This document shows, piece by piece, positions 1-11,689 of a DNA stretch of 64,000 bases. This stretch comes from Raphanus sativus. Its lineage: Eukaryota > Streptophyta > Magnoliopsida > Brassicales > Brassicaceae. The notes under the pieces were generated by a model, which saw only the letters and a list, made by a program, of their open reading frames with translations, was not told where the DNA came from and searched no databases. The position numbers and the translations under genes were made by a program. Where the stretch lies: contig NC_079514.1 of the NCBI RefSeq assembly GCF_000801105.2, positions 29,040,227 to 29,104,226 on the forward strand, in the 5' to 3' direction. Numbering within the stretch: the first letter of the stretch is position 1; each line of letters starts with the position of its first letter.

Positions 1-547
1 ATATTCCTATTATTTTTTTTTCTTCATTCAGTTTCTGGTTGTTCCTATTATTCTTTGCTGGTCACTAGATAGAGCCTAAATTTTTTAATGATATGGTTAA
101 TGTGATTGTTTAATATCTTTTAATAGTATAAAATCAAACAAAAAGAACTAGAATACAAAAAATGTTATCAAATATTTATTTTTTATGATCATTGATTGTC
201 ATATATACGTTAAGCATTTTAGATAATTATGTAGCTTTATTTAAGGAAAGTGCGAGAATATTCTTTTAAAATTTGATAGTTAGTTTAATAAAAAATATAC
301 TATAAATTCAGATAAACCAACCTATTTTTCTAAGAATTCTGAATTTTATTCTCAAGTGACACATGTTTATAAAACAATGTTGTAATATTTTTAAATTAAT
401 ATATAAGGGATCGGAATTTAACTAATTAACTTTTTCTTTTGCGTACTTTCTCTGTAACAATGAGATATGGTGACATATGATTAAATTAATAACTTAATCT
501 AAGGCAAATCAACTTATTTTGGTTAATCAAGTGATGGTGAATTGACT
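1..547. other. AT-rich intergenic spacer
   Basis: No reading frame, RNA gene or transposon end can be supported here. The stretch is AT-rich with scattered homopolymers. Confidence 0.6.
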
Positions 548-1100
548 ACAATTAGGCATCAGCGTTTTTACCTCAACCCGAAGTATCTATCTAAACTCGA
601 ACTAAAGAAATCAAAACCGAATCCGAACTGTTATACAAAAATATTCGAACGAGACTTATGATCTTAATACTTTAGGGTTTGGTTATAATCTGAACCTAAC
701 CGAAATTTGAACTAGGATCCGAAGATATCTAAAATTAGATAAATATGTTAATAGTTTTATATATGTTAAGGTGATTTAGATATTTTAGAGTGTTCAAAAT
801 ATTTTATAGTTTTTAATACTTTTTTAATTAATGTAGATAGTTTATCTAATTTTTAATTAAATATATAAATAATTTATATATTTTGAAAAAATTGTCAATT
901 TTTGAGGTTTAAAAATATATATTTTTGAAAGATTTCAAACATTGATTACATCCGATCCAAACCGAACTCAGAAGAAACCGAACCGAACTCGATCCAATAA
1001 TTAGTAATACCCGAATGAGACTGACTTATGAACATAACACTGAAAATTTAAAAATCCGAATCAATCTAATTGAAACCGAACGGACCACTGAACACCCATG
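548..1100. repeat. Dispersed CCGAA/CCGAAC-rich repeat, copy 1
   Basis: Both ends of this block are full of degenerate CCGAA, CCGAAC and ACCCGAA words, with an AT-rich middle. The same architecture recurs at 29160-30335 and 33950-34605, so it is a dispersed repeat family of unassigned class. Words run the same way in all three copies. No coding capacity is seen. Confidence 0.5.
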
Positions 1101-1323
1101 CCTAACCACAATAACAACATGATTGTGCTCGAGTTGTAGGCAAGATCTGAGAATTTGCTGCATTTCGTTAAAACAAAATCATAATTATGTGAAAAGTTTC
1201 AGTTTAGGTTTCAGTCCAAATTTTTTTAGATGATATTCCCTCTGTATTGTTTAATTTGACGTTTTAGATGATTTTAGACAAATTAAAGATGCCTTTCTAA
1301 TGTTTAATCTATCCCTTTTAATT

Positions 1324-1812
1324 AGGGCTCGGACGGATCCAGATATTTGGAGAATCTGGATCCGGATTCAGATTCGTCGGATCCATGTATTTAGTTTCCA
1401 GATCCGGATCCGGCATTTCCGGATATCCGTCTATGAGGATATCTGAATCCAAATTCGTAAAAATAATTAATAAAATAAAAATAGTAATTTTAAAAATATA
1501 AAAATTCTAAAATAATACATAAATTAAATATTTATACAAGACTTATAAATATAAATATGAATATAATAATTAAAAATTAAAATATAGTATTATAAAACTA
1601 GTTCTACGAATAAGTATTAATATAAAATTAAAAAACTTAATATATTTTATAAATACAGATCCAAATAAGGGTATCCGGACCTAAAAATAATATATCCAGA
1701 TTCGGATTCGATTTTGATGGATCATTGATTTTACTATCCGAATTCGGATCCGGACGCCGGATATCCTATTTCTGGATCAGATCCGGAGCGGATCCCGGAT
1801 CGAATCCATATC
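1324..1812. repeat. GGATCCGG-rich fold-back repeat
   Basis: The left edge (about 1324-1440) and right edge (about 1680-1812) carry many GGATCCGGAT/ATCCGGATC words, which are self-complementary, around an AT-rich core. The two edges could pair. The class is unknown; it may be a non-autonomous DNA element. No target duplication was found. Confidence 0.4.
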
Positions 1813-1944
1813 TCGAATATTAAGTCTCAGACATAGTTTAATTGTTTTGATCTGCTTTTACTGTTTTGATCATAAGTCATTAGTTAGTCAAATGCAAGGG
1901 TAGATGAAACTTAAAGTCATTATATTCTCCATAGAATCTTGGTA

Positions 1945-2300
1945 AGGGTTATTGGTTGGTGTATTTTAATGTATTTTAAAATCCAAACTAAATATAGTGT
2001 TATTGATTATACGATTTTAAAATCTGTATTAAAATCATCTGTTATTGGTTTAGTGGTTCATAATTTTAATTCAAATTAACTGTTATTCAATCATATGGAT
2101 TTACTATCAGAATTGATTTCACAATAGATTTGTGTGGACTTCTTTTAAAAATACAAAGACTCAAATCCGAGGAAAATCTCTGGATTTATAAATACTAATC
2201 CGAAAGAATTTGAAAATCTATATATTTAATTTGATTTTATAAATATTACATGGATTTCTAAATCAATCAAAATATATAAATCAATAACTGAAACCTAAAA
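1945..2300. mobile_element. Possible MITE with GGTTATTGGTT-like ends
   Basis: The left end begins near AGGGTTATTGGTTGG and the right end near AATCAATAACTGAAACC. Read on the other strand the right end gives a similar GGTTTCAGTTATTGATT start. The interior is AT-rich and non-coding. This is compatible with a short inverted-repeat element, but the ends are imperfect and no target duplication was confirmed. Confidence 0.35.
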
Positions 2301-2613
2301 AGAGGGAGTAATTCGGTAATAGGCGCTCTGACTATCTCATGCTATTAGTCGAAATCATTTCAAATTTGGATTAGCCACATTTACTCTCTAATCCATTTCT
2401 TTTAAAATTGATCGAATTAACCTATAACTTTATACAAATAAGGGTGAAAAGTTATAAAATTCCTTAGTTTAGCGGTTTGATTAAGTGTTCATTAATGAAT
2501 CTATACTAAGGGGTTGAGATTTAAACTCTAGAACATGCAGTTTATGCAAATTCTAGAAAAAATAGTTATAAGAGATCTTTAGCACAGTGTAAAGTGTACT
2601 ATCAAACATAGAT
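2301..2613. other. AT-rich spacer, nothing recognised
   Basis: No frame, RNA gene or element end is supported. It immediately precedes the duplicated target-site sequence of the LINE. Confidence 0.5.
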
Positions 2614-2667
2614 CTTATATAGGGTAGTTTTCTTTTTTTTTTTTGGTCAACTTATATAGGGTAGTTT
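2614..2667. repeat. Direct repeat flanking a tail-only insert
   Basis: The 17-bp word CTTATATAGGGTAGTTT occurs at 2614-2630 and again at 2651-2667. Between the two lies only a T-run ending in GGTCAA (2631-2650). The second copy is also the left target duplication of the LINE that starts at 2668; its partner is at 9055-9068. This looks like a retrotransposon insertion of which only the tail was copied, next to the LINE. Confidence 0.7.
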
Positions 2668-2704
2668 TTTTTTTTTTTTTGACGTTAAACGGCTATTCTA
2701 TTAC

Positions 2705-5700
2705 TCAAACTTGAGGTGGCCTGGGTAACCAGACCGGAATAGAACAACCAACAAAAAGTAACTTCCTATGGAAGGATCTAGCAGTTTTAGCTAAAAAATC
2801 TGAAATCTGATTGCGAGCTCGAGGAACATGTATGATCTCAAAGTCCGGAAAACATATTAGCAGCGTCTCTATTCTCTCCAGTTCTGTTGCAAAGCTTGGC
2901 CACGCAGAAGGTTCCTTTAACATTGCCATCAGCTCCTTGCAGTCCGTTCCAAATTTCTGGCATGTTGAATGTTGAAGCATATTTTCCATTGTCCATCTGA
3001 GCGCCTCTACTTCCGAGTGCAAAGCTGATTCCCTTCGACTCACATTGCGGGTCCCCATGAGTTGAGTCTTTCCATCTGTGTCCATCCAAACCCATCCACA
3101 CCCAGAGAAAGTAGCAGAGGATGTCCATGATCCATCTATCAAGCAAATGTTCCCCAAACTTAAGATTTGAGGTTCCATACTAGAATTATCTGTTACCACA
3201 GCCGGGATCGTTTCATTTGCCTTGAACCAGGCTTGACATTCACTCTATGCATATCTTACTAGCACCAATGGGTCCCTATCTATTCCCCTGAATAGTTTGT
3301 CATTTCTAGCTTTCCATATGTACCAAATAATCCAAGGATAAGGATCCCTGTCTTGTTCCGGTTCCATAATCTCATTCTTCCTCCAAAATAGGTAATCCAT
3401 ATTTGCATAAACACTTGACACAGGAAAGATATCCTGGCTAGTTGGAGTCGTTGATAGAGCCCAAACTTGTATTGCAGGAGGACATTCAAAAATGGCATGA
3501 GTAACTGATTCCTCAGGTTCCCCACATCTTGGACAGAAGTTATCACATCGCATATTGCGTCTTGCTAAGTTTCTCGTAACTGCCATATGACTAGTCAATA
3601 CTTGCCAAATAAGATGGCATATTTTCTTGGGTGCCTTAATCTTCCATGCATGTGCTTGTAGCTTTGTGATACTAGGCTCTACTAACTCTTTTTCTTCCTC
3701 TGGTTTCAGTAAGTTCTGAGCCACCCAATATCCATATTTGACAGTATATTGCCCATTCCTTGTATAGCTCCAGCAATATGTCTCCCTACGATGACCAGAA
3801 CTGATGGCTAAACTTCTAATAAATGGGATATCTACAGGATCAATATAGTTCTCCAGGAGGCCTACATCCCACTCTTTTGTCGTCTGGTTAATGAGTTTGC
3901 TTACTCTCATATTGGGATGCATAACAGGTGCTAAAGGATTCGCAGGCCTGGCGGGCACCGTTGGGATCCACTGGTCTTCCCATACTTTAGCTTCATATCC
4001 AGAATGAATCTTTTGTCTTAATCCCAATAATAAGAGCTTTCTTGAAGCTTGGATGCTAGTCCACACATAGGATGGGCTACTAGCTGAGTTAACTCGTAGT
4101 GGCGAACTTAGTTTGTAATATCTTCCTCTCAAGACTCGAGCAACCAATGAATCTGGAAATTGGACTAGCCTCCATAGCTGTTTTGCCAACAGAACCAGGT
4201 TAAACTCGTGTATCATACGGAATCCAATCCCACCTTCTTCTCGAGGCAGACAAACCTTTTCCCATTTCGTCCAATGTATCCCTCTTTTTGGTGGATTTGA
4301 GCTCCACCAAAATTAAGCAATGGCACTAGCAAGCTTTTCACAAATCTCCAAAGGGAGTAGAAAAGTAGACATAACATATGTCGGAAGAGCGAGTAAGATA
4401 GACTTAATAAGAACTTCATTCCCTCTTTTTGAGAGCCATCTCCCTGTCCACCCATTCACTCTATGCATCAGTTTTTCTTTTAAAAAAAGCAAAAAGTTTG
4501 CATTTGGATCCACTGATATCTTCTGGGATTCCTAAGTATGTTCCCATTCCTCCTTCGTTTTGTATCCCAAGGGTATCTTTAATCTCTTGTCTAGTATTTG
4601 CATTGATCCTCTTACCAAAGAGTAAGGAAGATTTGTCAAAGTTAATACATTGGCCTGATGCCTTGCCATATTTCCTGACCACTTTCATTACTTCTTCACA
4701 TTCACGGGGCTCCGTCTTACAGAAGAAAATGCTATCATCAGCAAAAAGAAGGTGAGATACCGAAGGACACGCGCGTATTACACGCATCCCAGTTATCTTC
4801 CCTTGGCTCTCTGCTTGATTAAGAAGGCGAGCGAGCGCTTCCGTGCATAGAATAAAAATAAAAGGAGACAAAGGATCTCCCTGTCGTAGACTTTGACCTG
4901 GAACAATATTTCCTCTTGGTTCACCGTTCATGAGCACACTATAACTGACCGATGAAATACACAGCATTATCCAAGAGATCCAAGTCTCTGAAAAACCCAT
5001 CTTGCGCATAACTGCTTCAATAAATGACCACTCCATTCTATCATACGCTTTACTCATATCGGTTTTAATGGCCATCCGTTTATTACGACCACTAGGTTTG
5101 GTTCGCAATGCATGAAACATCTCTTGGGCTATCATAACATTATCCGATATCTGTCGTCCCGCTATGAAAGCTGACTGAGTCTCTGATATCAATCCTGGTA
5201 GTACCTTTTTTAATCTCTGGCATAAGACCTTTGAGATTATTTTGTAGCTCACATTGCACAGACTGATCGGTCTAAACTGTGCCATCTCATTAGGCTTTAC
5301 TGTGTTCGGGATAAGGCAGATATTTGTGGCGTTCAATCCATTTGGCACTACCCCCTCAAATAGGAATTTATTAACCATAAGAGTTAAATCTTCCTTTACC
5401 ACGTCCCAGAATTTCTGATAAAAGAGTGCAGTCATTCCATCAGGTCCCGGAACTTTCTCTGGGTGCATAGCAAAAAGGGCCACTTTTACCTCCCATTCAG
5501 ATACTGGCCCTGTTAGTCTTTCATTCATCTCCCCCATGATCGTCGTAGGGACAGCGGATAAGGCCTCATCAATGCCTTCCGGGTCAGATGACTCAAAGAT
5601 CTGTCGGAAGTAACTAGTAGCAATGACTACTAATCCTTCCTCATCTCCCACTAGATTGCCGTTCGCATCAAGAAGCTGCATTATTTTATTTCTTGCTCTT

Positions 5701-6788
5701 CTCTGCTTCGTCAGGGCATGGAAAAATTTTGTGTTTCTATCTCCTTCCCTCAGCCAGAACACTCGACTCTTTTGTTTCCAGAACATTTCTTCAGCCTTAA
5801 GAGCATCCGAAAGTTCCTTCAGTGCTGCCGCAATTTGCTCAGTTGTAGCATTGTCATCTGCATACAAACCTTCTATTTTTTCCTGAAGCTCCTCCACCAG
5901 TTTAGCCGAATTAACATTATGTTGGCTTCTCCACTCACTCAAGGCTCTTCTGCAGATGGCAATATGTTCCATAATGCTCGCATTGGGAGGAAGATCAGGA
6001 GATTTCCATCCATCAAGAATGACTTGTCGGTGTTCGTCATCATCTAGCCATCTCTTATCAAATTTAAATTTCTTTGATTTCCTCCTAGGCTTCGTGAGTA
6101 TGTCTGCAAGGATCGGACGATGATCCGATCCCCATAGTCTTAAATACTTGGTACTTGTGTGAGGAAACTTATCATGCCAGTCTGCATTTCCTACAGCTCG
6201 GTCTAGCCGACATCGAACAGTTACTCTCCCTGCCCTCTTTCCAACCCATGAGAGCATGTTCCCAGTATAAGGAAACTCCAGCATTCCACAATCATTAAGC
6301 ATTTGGTTAAATGAAAGGAAAGAGCTATCAGATCACTATGTTCCCCCTTCTTTTTCATTGTGACCTGTGATTTCATTAAAATCCTCTATCATGAACCAAG
6401 GTCCATTTCTGGTTGTTGAGAAACGCGTAAGACGTTCCCAAACTTGATCTCGTCTTTCTAATACAGGATCCCCATAAACAAACGTCATATAGACTTTTAT
6501 TCCATCAATGACTGTCTCAATGTCAATCATTCTGTTATTTGAAAATAAGACATTAACTTGAAATTCATCCATAAAAAATAAAGCTAAACCTCCGCTGAGT
6601 CCAAGTGGCTCAACGGTAAACAAATGATCAAATCCTAAGTCAGTCTGGATGTTTTGCAACACCGGCCTTTTATTCTTCGTCTCAGAGAGAAACACTAGTC
6701 CTGGGCGATGTTTCTGACACATCTCCGTAAGGCGTCAAACTGTGAGGTCGCTTCCAATCCCTCGACAGTTCCAACTGATTGTCCTCAT
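2705..6788 (-). pseudogene. LINE ORF2: endonuclease-reverse transcriptase-RNase H, broken
   Basis: ORF2 would cut target DNA and copy the element RNA. Its start is the ATG at 6788-6786, opening with MRTISWNCRGIG, the usual start of plant L1 endonucleases. Visible blocks are endonuclease words LSETK and GSDHRPI, then reverse transcriptase words FRPISLCN, KTDMSKAYDRMEW, QGDPLSP and the catalytic LLFADD (about 4730-4760). A Cys-rich zf-RVT region follows (near 3480-3560), and a C-terminal RNase H has its acidic residues in LIDGSW, SEVEAL, GTDCKEL and ISDFLAK. Breaks are a TGA at 6737-6735, tandem TAG TGA at 6338-6333, a frameshift in a T/A run near 4486, a TAA at 4315-4313 and a TAG at 3247-3245. 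The endonuclease motif reads EDFNEI where family members normally have GDFNEI, so a conserved Gly is also lost. Confidence 0.92.
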
Positions 6789-8611
6789 TGATGATTTTTT
6801 GATGAGTATTTGGAACTCATCAAACCATCACTTGTGGACAATCCATCACTAATCGACCTACCAGCCTTTTTTGTTATAATCCTTGCCTTCTGCTTATCCC
6901 CTGTAACATCTCGTGTCTTGGATAACATTTGACGCCGACTTGGAGATCCTCTACGGATGATCTCAAACTTCTTCGATGGCATACCCAAAGAGGCAGCTCG
7001 TTTGCCGCTATGCTTCTTTACTTTTATCAGCTTCGTGACAGCCCCATCACCCATCGCCTTAGACTCACCCATTCCCTTGTCCGCCTCCATCTCCATAAGA
7101 TCCAGTCCTAGGAGATCATCTCTCTCAACGTCCTCTTCCATCATATCAGTAGTTGTTTGATCAATCATCTCCATGTCAGCAAGAGCTCCAATGATCTGAT
7201 CCTCATCCAAAGCCGGATCTTGGTCATTAGAAGGGGAGAACGTTAAGATTCTACCCTCCCCTTTATGTCTCCTCGTCACATTCTCTTCCATAGCATGATC
7301 CTTAGGCAAAGGAGTAACAATAGTACTCGCCAATTTCCTTCCTCCTGAGAGCTCTCTTGGTTCGTTGGAACTGATTGTTGTGGAAGGGACAATTTGATTT
7401 GGTTGTTCATACGGAACAGCCTGTTGAGATGTCGTATCATCTCTTGACTCACGCCTCCATGAGCTTTCTTTTTGCTTCGACTTCTCTTTCCAAGTCTGTG
7501 TCGGAAAGCGATCATAAGGACCCTTTCTAAACCGAGCTCCACCATACCTATTATCCCTCCCATGCTCATCACGGGGTCTAGTGATCCTATCAGAGTGCTT
7601 ACTCTGTCTGTTGTTACTCTTCCATCGGTTCTCCTCCCAAGTGCGTGAGTAAGATTCGCGCCCCTGGTCATGTCTAGGAGATTCGCGCCCCTGGTCATGT
7701 CTAGGACCTGTCATCTCCGCGTGATGATCTCTATAGTAAGAGCTTCCCTTGTACTGTGTGACTCGAGTATTGTAGCGATGCGCAGAGGTCTCCGTACCCT
7801 TCAGCGAAGACTGAGAGAGGTTCCGATCAGTTGCAGGTGCCTGATCAATCAGTCTTTGGTTAGGAATCCTTTCCTGAGGTAGCTGCATTCTCGTAAACAC
7901 ATCAGGGCGATCCACAAGTTGGAGCCGAGAATGAACATCAGACGTTGGGCAGTAACTCTTCTCATGGGATAGCATCCCACAAGTCGTACAATGCTTGAAA
8001 AGCAAAGTATACTTGATCTCAATCGTCACCTCATCTCCCTTATACTCCACCTTCCGTGAAAACTTCAGGGGTTTACGAGAATCAATATCAATTAGCATCC
8101 GACCTTCTGTAAGTTAAAGAGTATCGATATGTCCAAGCCGTCCTCCTATGTTCCGAAGATTGGCATCAGTCCATAGATGCAACGGGAAGCCAACGAGCTG
8201 AACCCAAAATGGAATGATCCATGGATAGTCATCATGAACAATAGGCTCCCACCGAACCAATACGAACATGCAGAAATTGTAGTGAAATGGACCTTGCCGG
8301 AGCACAGAGTTGAGATCTTCCTCTGTCAAGAAGTTGAACAAGAACTTCACATTGCCTATGTCATTCGCCGTGATCCTCTCTGACAAGCCCCATTGAGAGG
8401 GCATTGTTTGTAATAGCTTCTCAACAATCTGCTTATTCGGGTTCAGTACCTTACCGATCAGTGTCAAATTGAACTCCTTTATCACAAAAGAGCCCTCGCG
8501 ATCATCCAGCTTTATGGGCCTATCATCATCATCGTCATACAGGATCCCTTTCCCCTTCATAGCCGCGTGGTGAGCAGAACGAGAGTGATCCATTGATCCC
8601 ATCTCATCCAA
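6785..8611 (-). pseudogene. LINE ORF1: DUF4283/zinc-knuckle RNA-binding protein, one stop
   Basis: This frame encodes the element's nucleic-acid-binding protein. The N-terminal half (8611-8114) looks like the DUF4283 domain of plant LINE ORF1 proteins, including the block YPWIIPFWVQLVGFPLHLW. The downstream half has a CCHC-type knuckle, CTTCGMLSHEKSYC, and then a long Arg/Ser/Lys-rich tail typical of RNA chaperones. A single in-frame TAA at 8116-8114 splits it; the frame is unchanged beyond, so this is a nonsense change. A 24-bp tandem duplication near 7645-7700 repeats RHDQGRES. The ORF1 stop codon overlaps the ORF2 start as ATGA at 6788-6785. Confidence 0.88.
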
Positions 8612-9054
8612 AGAGACGGAGCCAAATCCAAAGAACTGAACGATGATTCAGTTTTTTTTTTTAAAACAGAGGTTCAAATCCGGGATAAAACTGAGAGCCG
8701 AATAACAGGGTGTGATCACCGATACACCAAAGAGTGCACCAACAGCGATCAAACCAATATTAGCAATACCGCAACAGATCCAGAGCCTGAAACCAATCCG
8801 AAGGAGATGCAGAATCAGCACGAGAGATGAGTGATACCGGCACGAGAATCGTTGTCTTCTGCTAATACTTATTTTGCAAGTCACCGGAGGAGCAAACAGG
8901 TTCAGCCGAAGGAGAAGACAGACAAGGAGTGTGGTAGTCTCCCTTGTGCCTTCTAGGTAAGCCTCGCCGATCAGATGTAGTCGGATCAGCAACGAGATCG
9001 TATGGATCTCAAAATCTCCATTCGTATGGATCTCAAAATTTTCTATAACATATC

Positions 9055-9068
9055 ATATAGGGTAGTTT
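9055..9068. repeat. LINE target-site duplication, 5' side
   Basis: ATATAGGGTAGTTT matches 2654-2667 exactly and marks the 5' limit of the LINE. Confidence 0.88.
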
Positions 9069-9497
9069 AGAATGGCGTATTCTCTCATTGTTGTAATAAT
9101 ATAAGGAGACGTTAAAAAAATGTGAATCCCATTAGTCTCGTGGTGAATAAGACGGAAAAAGCATTCTACCCACCAGGTAAGGCAGACAAATATAGGCATA
9201 ATGTACAAGTGAACCATGGTATCTTATGATGATTTTTTGTTCCTTCTGATTATAACCATTTTTTTTAAGTGTTGAGAAGTTTTTAGGGAAATTGCCAAAA
9301 ATATCATTTTCATGATACTACTTTTCAAGTTTACACTAACCAATTTTACCATTAAAATTATAATAGGCAAAATACTATTATACCTCTAATTATTAAAACA
9401 TATACCTAATCTATTCTCCCACGAACGACGACTACTCCGGCGACTCCGGCGAGACGGCTCCGATGCGATTCGACGACTCCGACGACGCTGACGTCCG

Positions 9498-10440
9498 ATG
9501 AAATCTACGTTACTCTGTTTCACACGACACATAAACGGAGCAACAAAGCAATCTGACGAATCTGTTGATGCTGAAGCGATGCACAAGATTGGTGAAGATG
9601 AGATGGAGAAGCTACGAGAATCTGTATCTCTTAAATCAAATCGGTATGAAACCATGGAGGATGAAGTGACACAAAAGATTGTTGATAATGATGATCCTGA
9701 GAAGATAATGATTGTGTCAATTGATTCGGTTCAGGCCACAGAAACAAGACAGCAGAGGACGATGATATATATGTTGTACCAGCTTGAGAAACAAAGTTAA
9801 TAGCACCGGTTCAGTACAGTGAATTACAGTAAACAGAGCACTCGCTTCAGAGGATGGTGGAGTGAGACGAAGCAATTACACATACTGAGATTGTTCATGA
9901 GAGTGGACACAAGTTGTTTGATTAAATGCTTATCGGAGGAAGAGAAGAGAATCAGTAAAGTTTCTTGAGCAAAATGCCAAAGTCATGGAGTTTCAAGTTC
10001 AAAGAAGGCTTATTGCAGTCTACATGTTCAAGGACAAACTTTATGTGCTGAAGACTGTTTATTCTTAGGAATACAACAGATCAAGTGAAGCAGAAGTCAA
10101 TCCTGAAGCACTTTCAACGAGTTTCAGACTTGACGTTTGGTGGATTTTTAAAGCACTCATAACTTGAGATGTTGAGATTCAGTTGTTTTCAGTCTCAGGC
10201 TGCAGTACCAACTATCTCTTTGTCCAAGACAGTAGAAGAAGATGGTTCAGAGATGGTGGCAAAAGTGGTAAATCTTTCACATGTTGTGTTTGGCATAGTT
10301 CAGCTCTGCCTTATGAGCAATAGAGTGACGTGGAGGAGACACAAGACTGATAATTTTGAGTCTGTTTGATGTTAAGAGTTTTGAGGCTCCTAAGTCAAAT
10401 GATAGTATAGTGGAAGTAAATTGTCGAACCAGTTCTGAGG
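9498..10440 (+). pseudogene. Unidentified decayed coding block inside Mutator-like element 1
   Basis: From 9498 an open frame of 100 codons (to 9800) has balanced, acidic coding-like composition, with words such as HKIGEDEMEKLRESVSLK. Less AT-rich, exon-like sequence continues to about 10440, interrupted by stops, with a second short frame at 10169-10369. I do not recognise the family. It could be an element-encoded accessory protein or a captured host exon. A nested repeat begins at 10422 and probably truncates it. Confidence 0.4.
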
Positions 10441-11639
10441 GATTTAAAATCAGAGAGAATGCAAGTATTTGCCTAATCTAAGTGCAACTAGTGATTTGAT
10501 GAATTCTAAACTAATGATTAAAGCTAATGCAAAACAGTAAAATGATACTCTTAAGCTATTGGAAAGGAGACAAATGAATCAATCAAACTATTAACCTTAA
10601 GCCTAGACACAATTCTAAGCAGGCTCTATGTCTAGATGAATGCTCATTTGCTAACATGTCTCAAACATCAAATGTCTTTGGTTGAATAACATGCAAGCAA
10701 TCATTACTAACAAGTCTATTAGCTATCTTAGCATCTTTAACAACAAATATATTTGGCAAAGTACACTAAGAGCCTATGAGAGTTGACTCAGGCATTTCAT
10801 CAAACACCTTTTGGGTGGGAAATGCCTAGAGATCACCCTTTGAGTGGCCTACTCAAATGATGCATTAAGATCACTCTACTAACAAGGAACAAGTATGATC
10901 TATACCTAAAACATCCTAGAACTAGCCTAATCACCCTTAATCACCCTAACCCATGAATCCAAAAGGTGATACTCACTAATCTCCATGATTCCTCTTAAAC
11001 CCATGGTGGATTTCAGATGAATCATATAGAGAAATAGAAGAGAAACTCACAAGAACACACGAACAATCAAATCCAAAAGAGAACTTTTTGAGAGAGTTTT
11101 GTGTATTCAATAGATAAAAGATAATCTGCCAATGGTGGCTACAAAGCATACTTAAACATTAGGTTTTTCAGTGCAAAAACGTGCACAATAAATTGCAAAA
11201 AGGTCCTTCAAAAATAATAAAATCGTGCAGCTGGTGATGCGGAGCGACCCCCGAGAGTCGCTCTGGCTTCGGGAGCGACCTCGGGTGGTCGCTCTGAGGG
11301 GTCGCTCTGACCTCGTTTCTTCGTGTCTCCGAGTGATGAGAACGCGAGCGACTTGAAGGTGTCGCTCTGGGAAGGTCGCTCTGAGAGGTGGGGCACAACG
11401 ACTCCGTAGGGTCGCTTCAAGAAGGTCGCTCCGATGCTTTGCTCGTCCAATCATCCTCCTTTTCACATCTTTTGAGCTCCAAGTGCATCCAAATGTCTCC
11501 AATAACCTCACTTGGCACTCCAATACCTAATAGAGACTTATGCATGCAAAATGCAACCTAAACATGTCTAAATCCTATTCTATATGATGAAAATGCTTAT
11601 GAATGAATGGTTAAAACAATGCAAATATGCAAGACATCA
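10422..11639. mobile_element. Nested repeat, TG...CA ends, with GGTCGCTC words
   Basis: This 1.2-kb block differs in texture from the surrounding Mutator-like element and starts TGTCGAACC and ends GACATCA. The TG...CA ends would fit a solo LTR, but no 5-bp target duplication was found, so the class stays open. Part of it (11225-11440) holds a GC-rich array of degenerate GGTCGCTC words. Their minus-strand translations give repetitive Arg/Ser/Asp/Pro-rich frames, which are best regarded as spurious. Confidence 0.45.
11225..11440. repeat. Degenerate GGTCGCTC array
   Basis: At least eight imperfect GGTCGCTC or GAGCGACC words occur in about 200 bp, in both orientations, giving a local GC-rich island in AT-rich DNA. 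Open frames on the minus strand here (RSD.ERP-type repeats) follow from the repeat and are not evidence of a gene. Confidence 0.6.
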
Positions 11640-11689
11640 CTGTTTCAGCATGTACGTAGTGGATTGGGTTGAATTTTGCAAATACAAAT

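Larger units (their letters stand above)
2668..9054 (-). mobile_element. Near full-length L1-like LINE retrotransposon
   Basis: A 6.4-kb non-LTR retrotransposon lies on the minus strand. It has a poly(A) tail (T-run at 2668-2680), ORF2 (6788-2705) with endonuclease, reverse transcriptase and RNase H, ORF1 (8611-6785) with an RNA-binding zinc knuckle, and a 5' region up to 9054. The duplicated target ATATAGGGTAGTTT is at 2654-2667 and 9055-9068, so both ends are intact and the element is not 5'-truncated. Both ORFs are disabled by stop codons, and ORF2 also by a frameshift. It cannot move by itself, but its structure suggests a fairly recent full-length insertion. A related fragment lies at 38211-38948 and another LINE piece at 60376-60770. 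Confidence 0.93.

Noticed and set aside
11152..11523. Overlapping minus-strand frames rich in Arg, Ser and Pro
   Set aside because: They are produced by the GGTCGCTC repeat in several frames at once.
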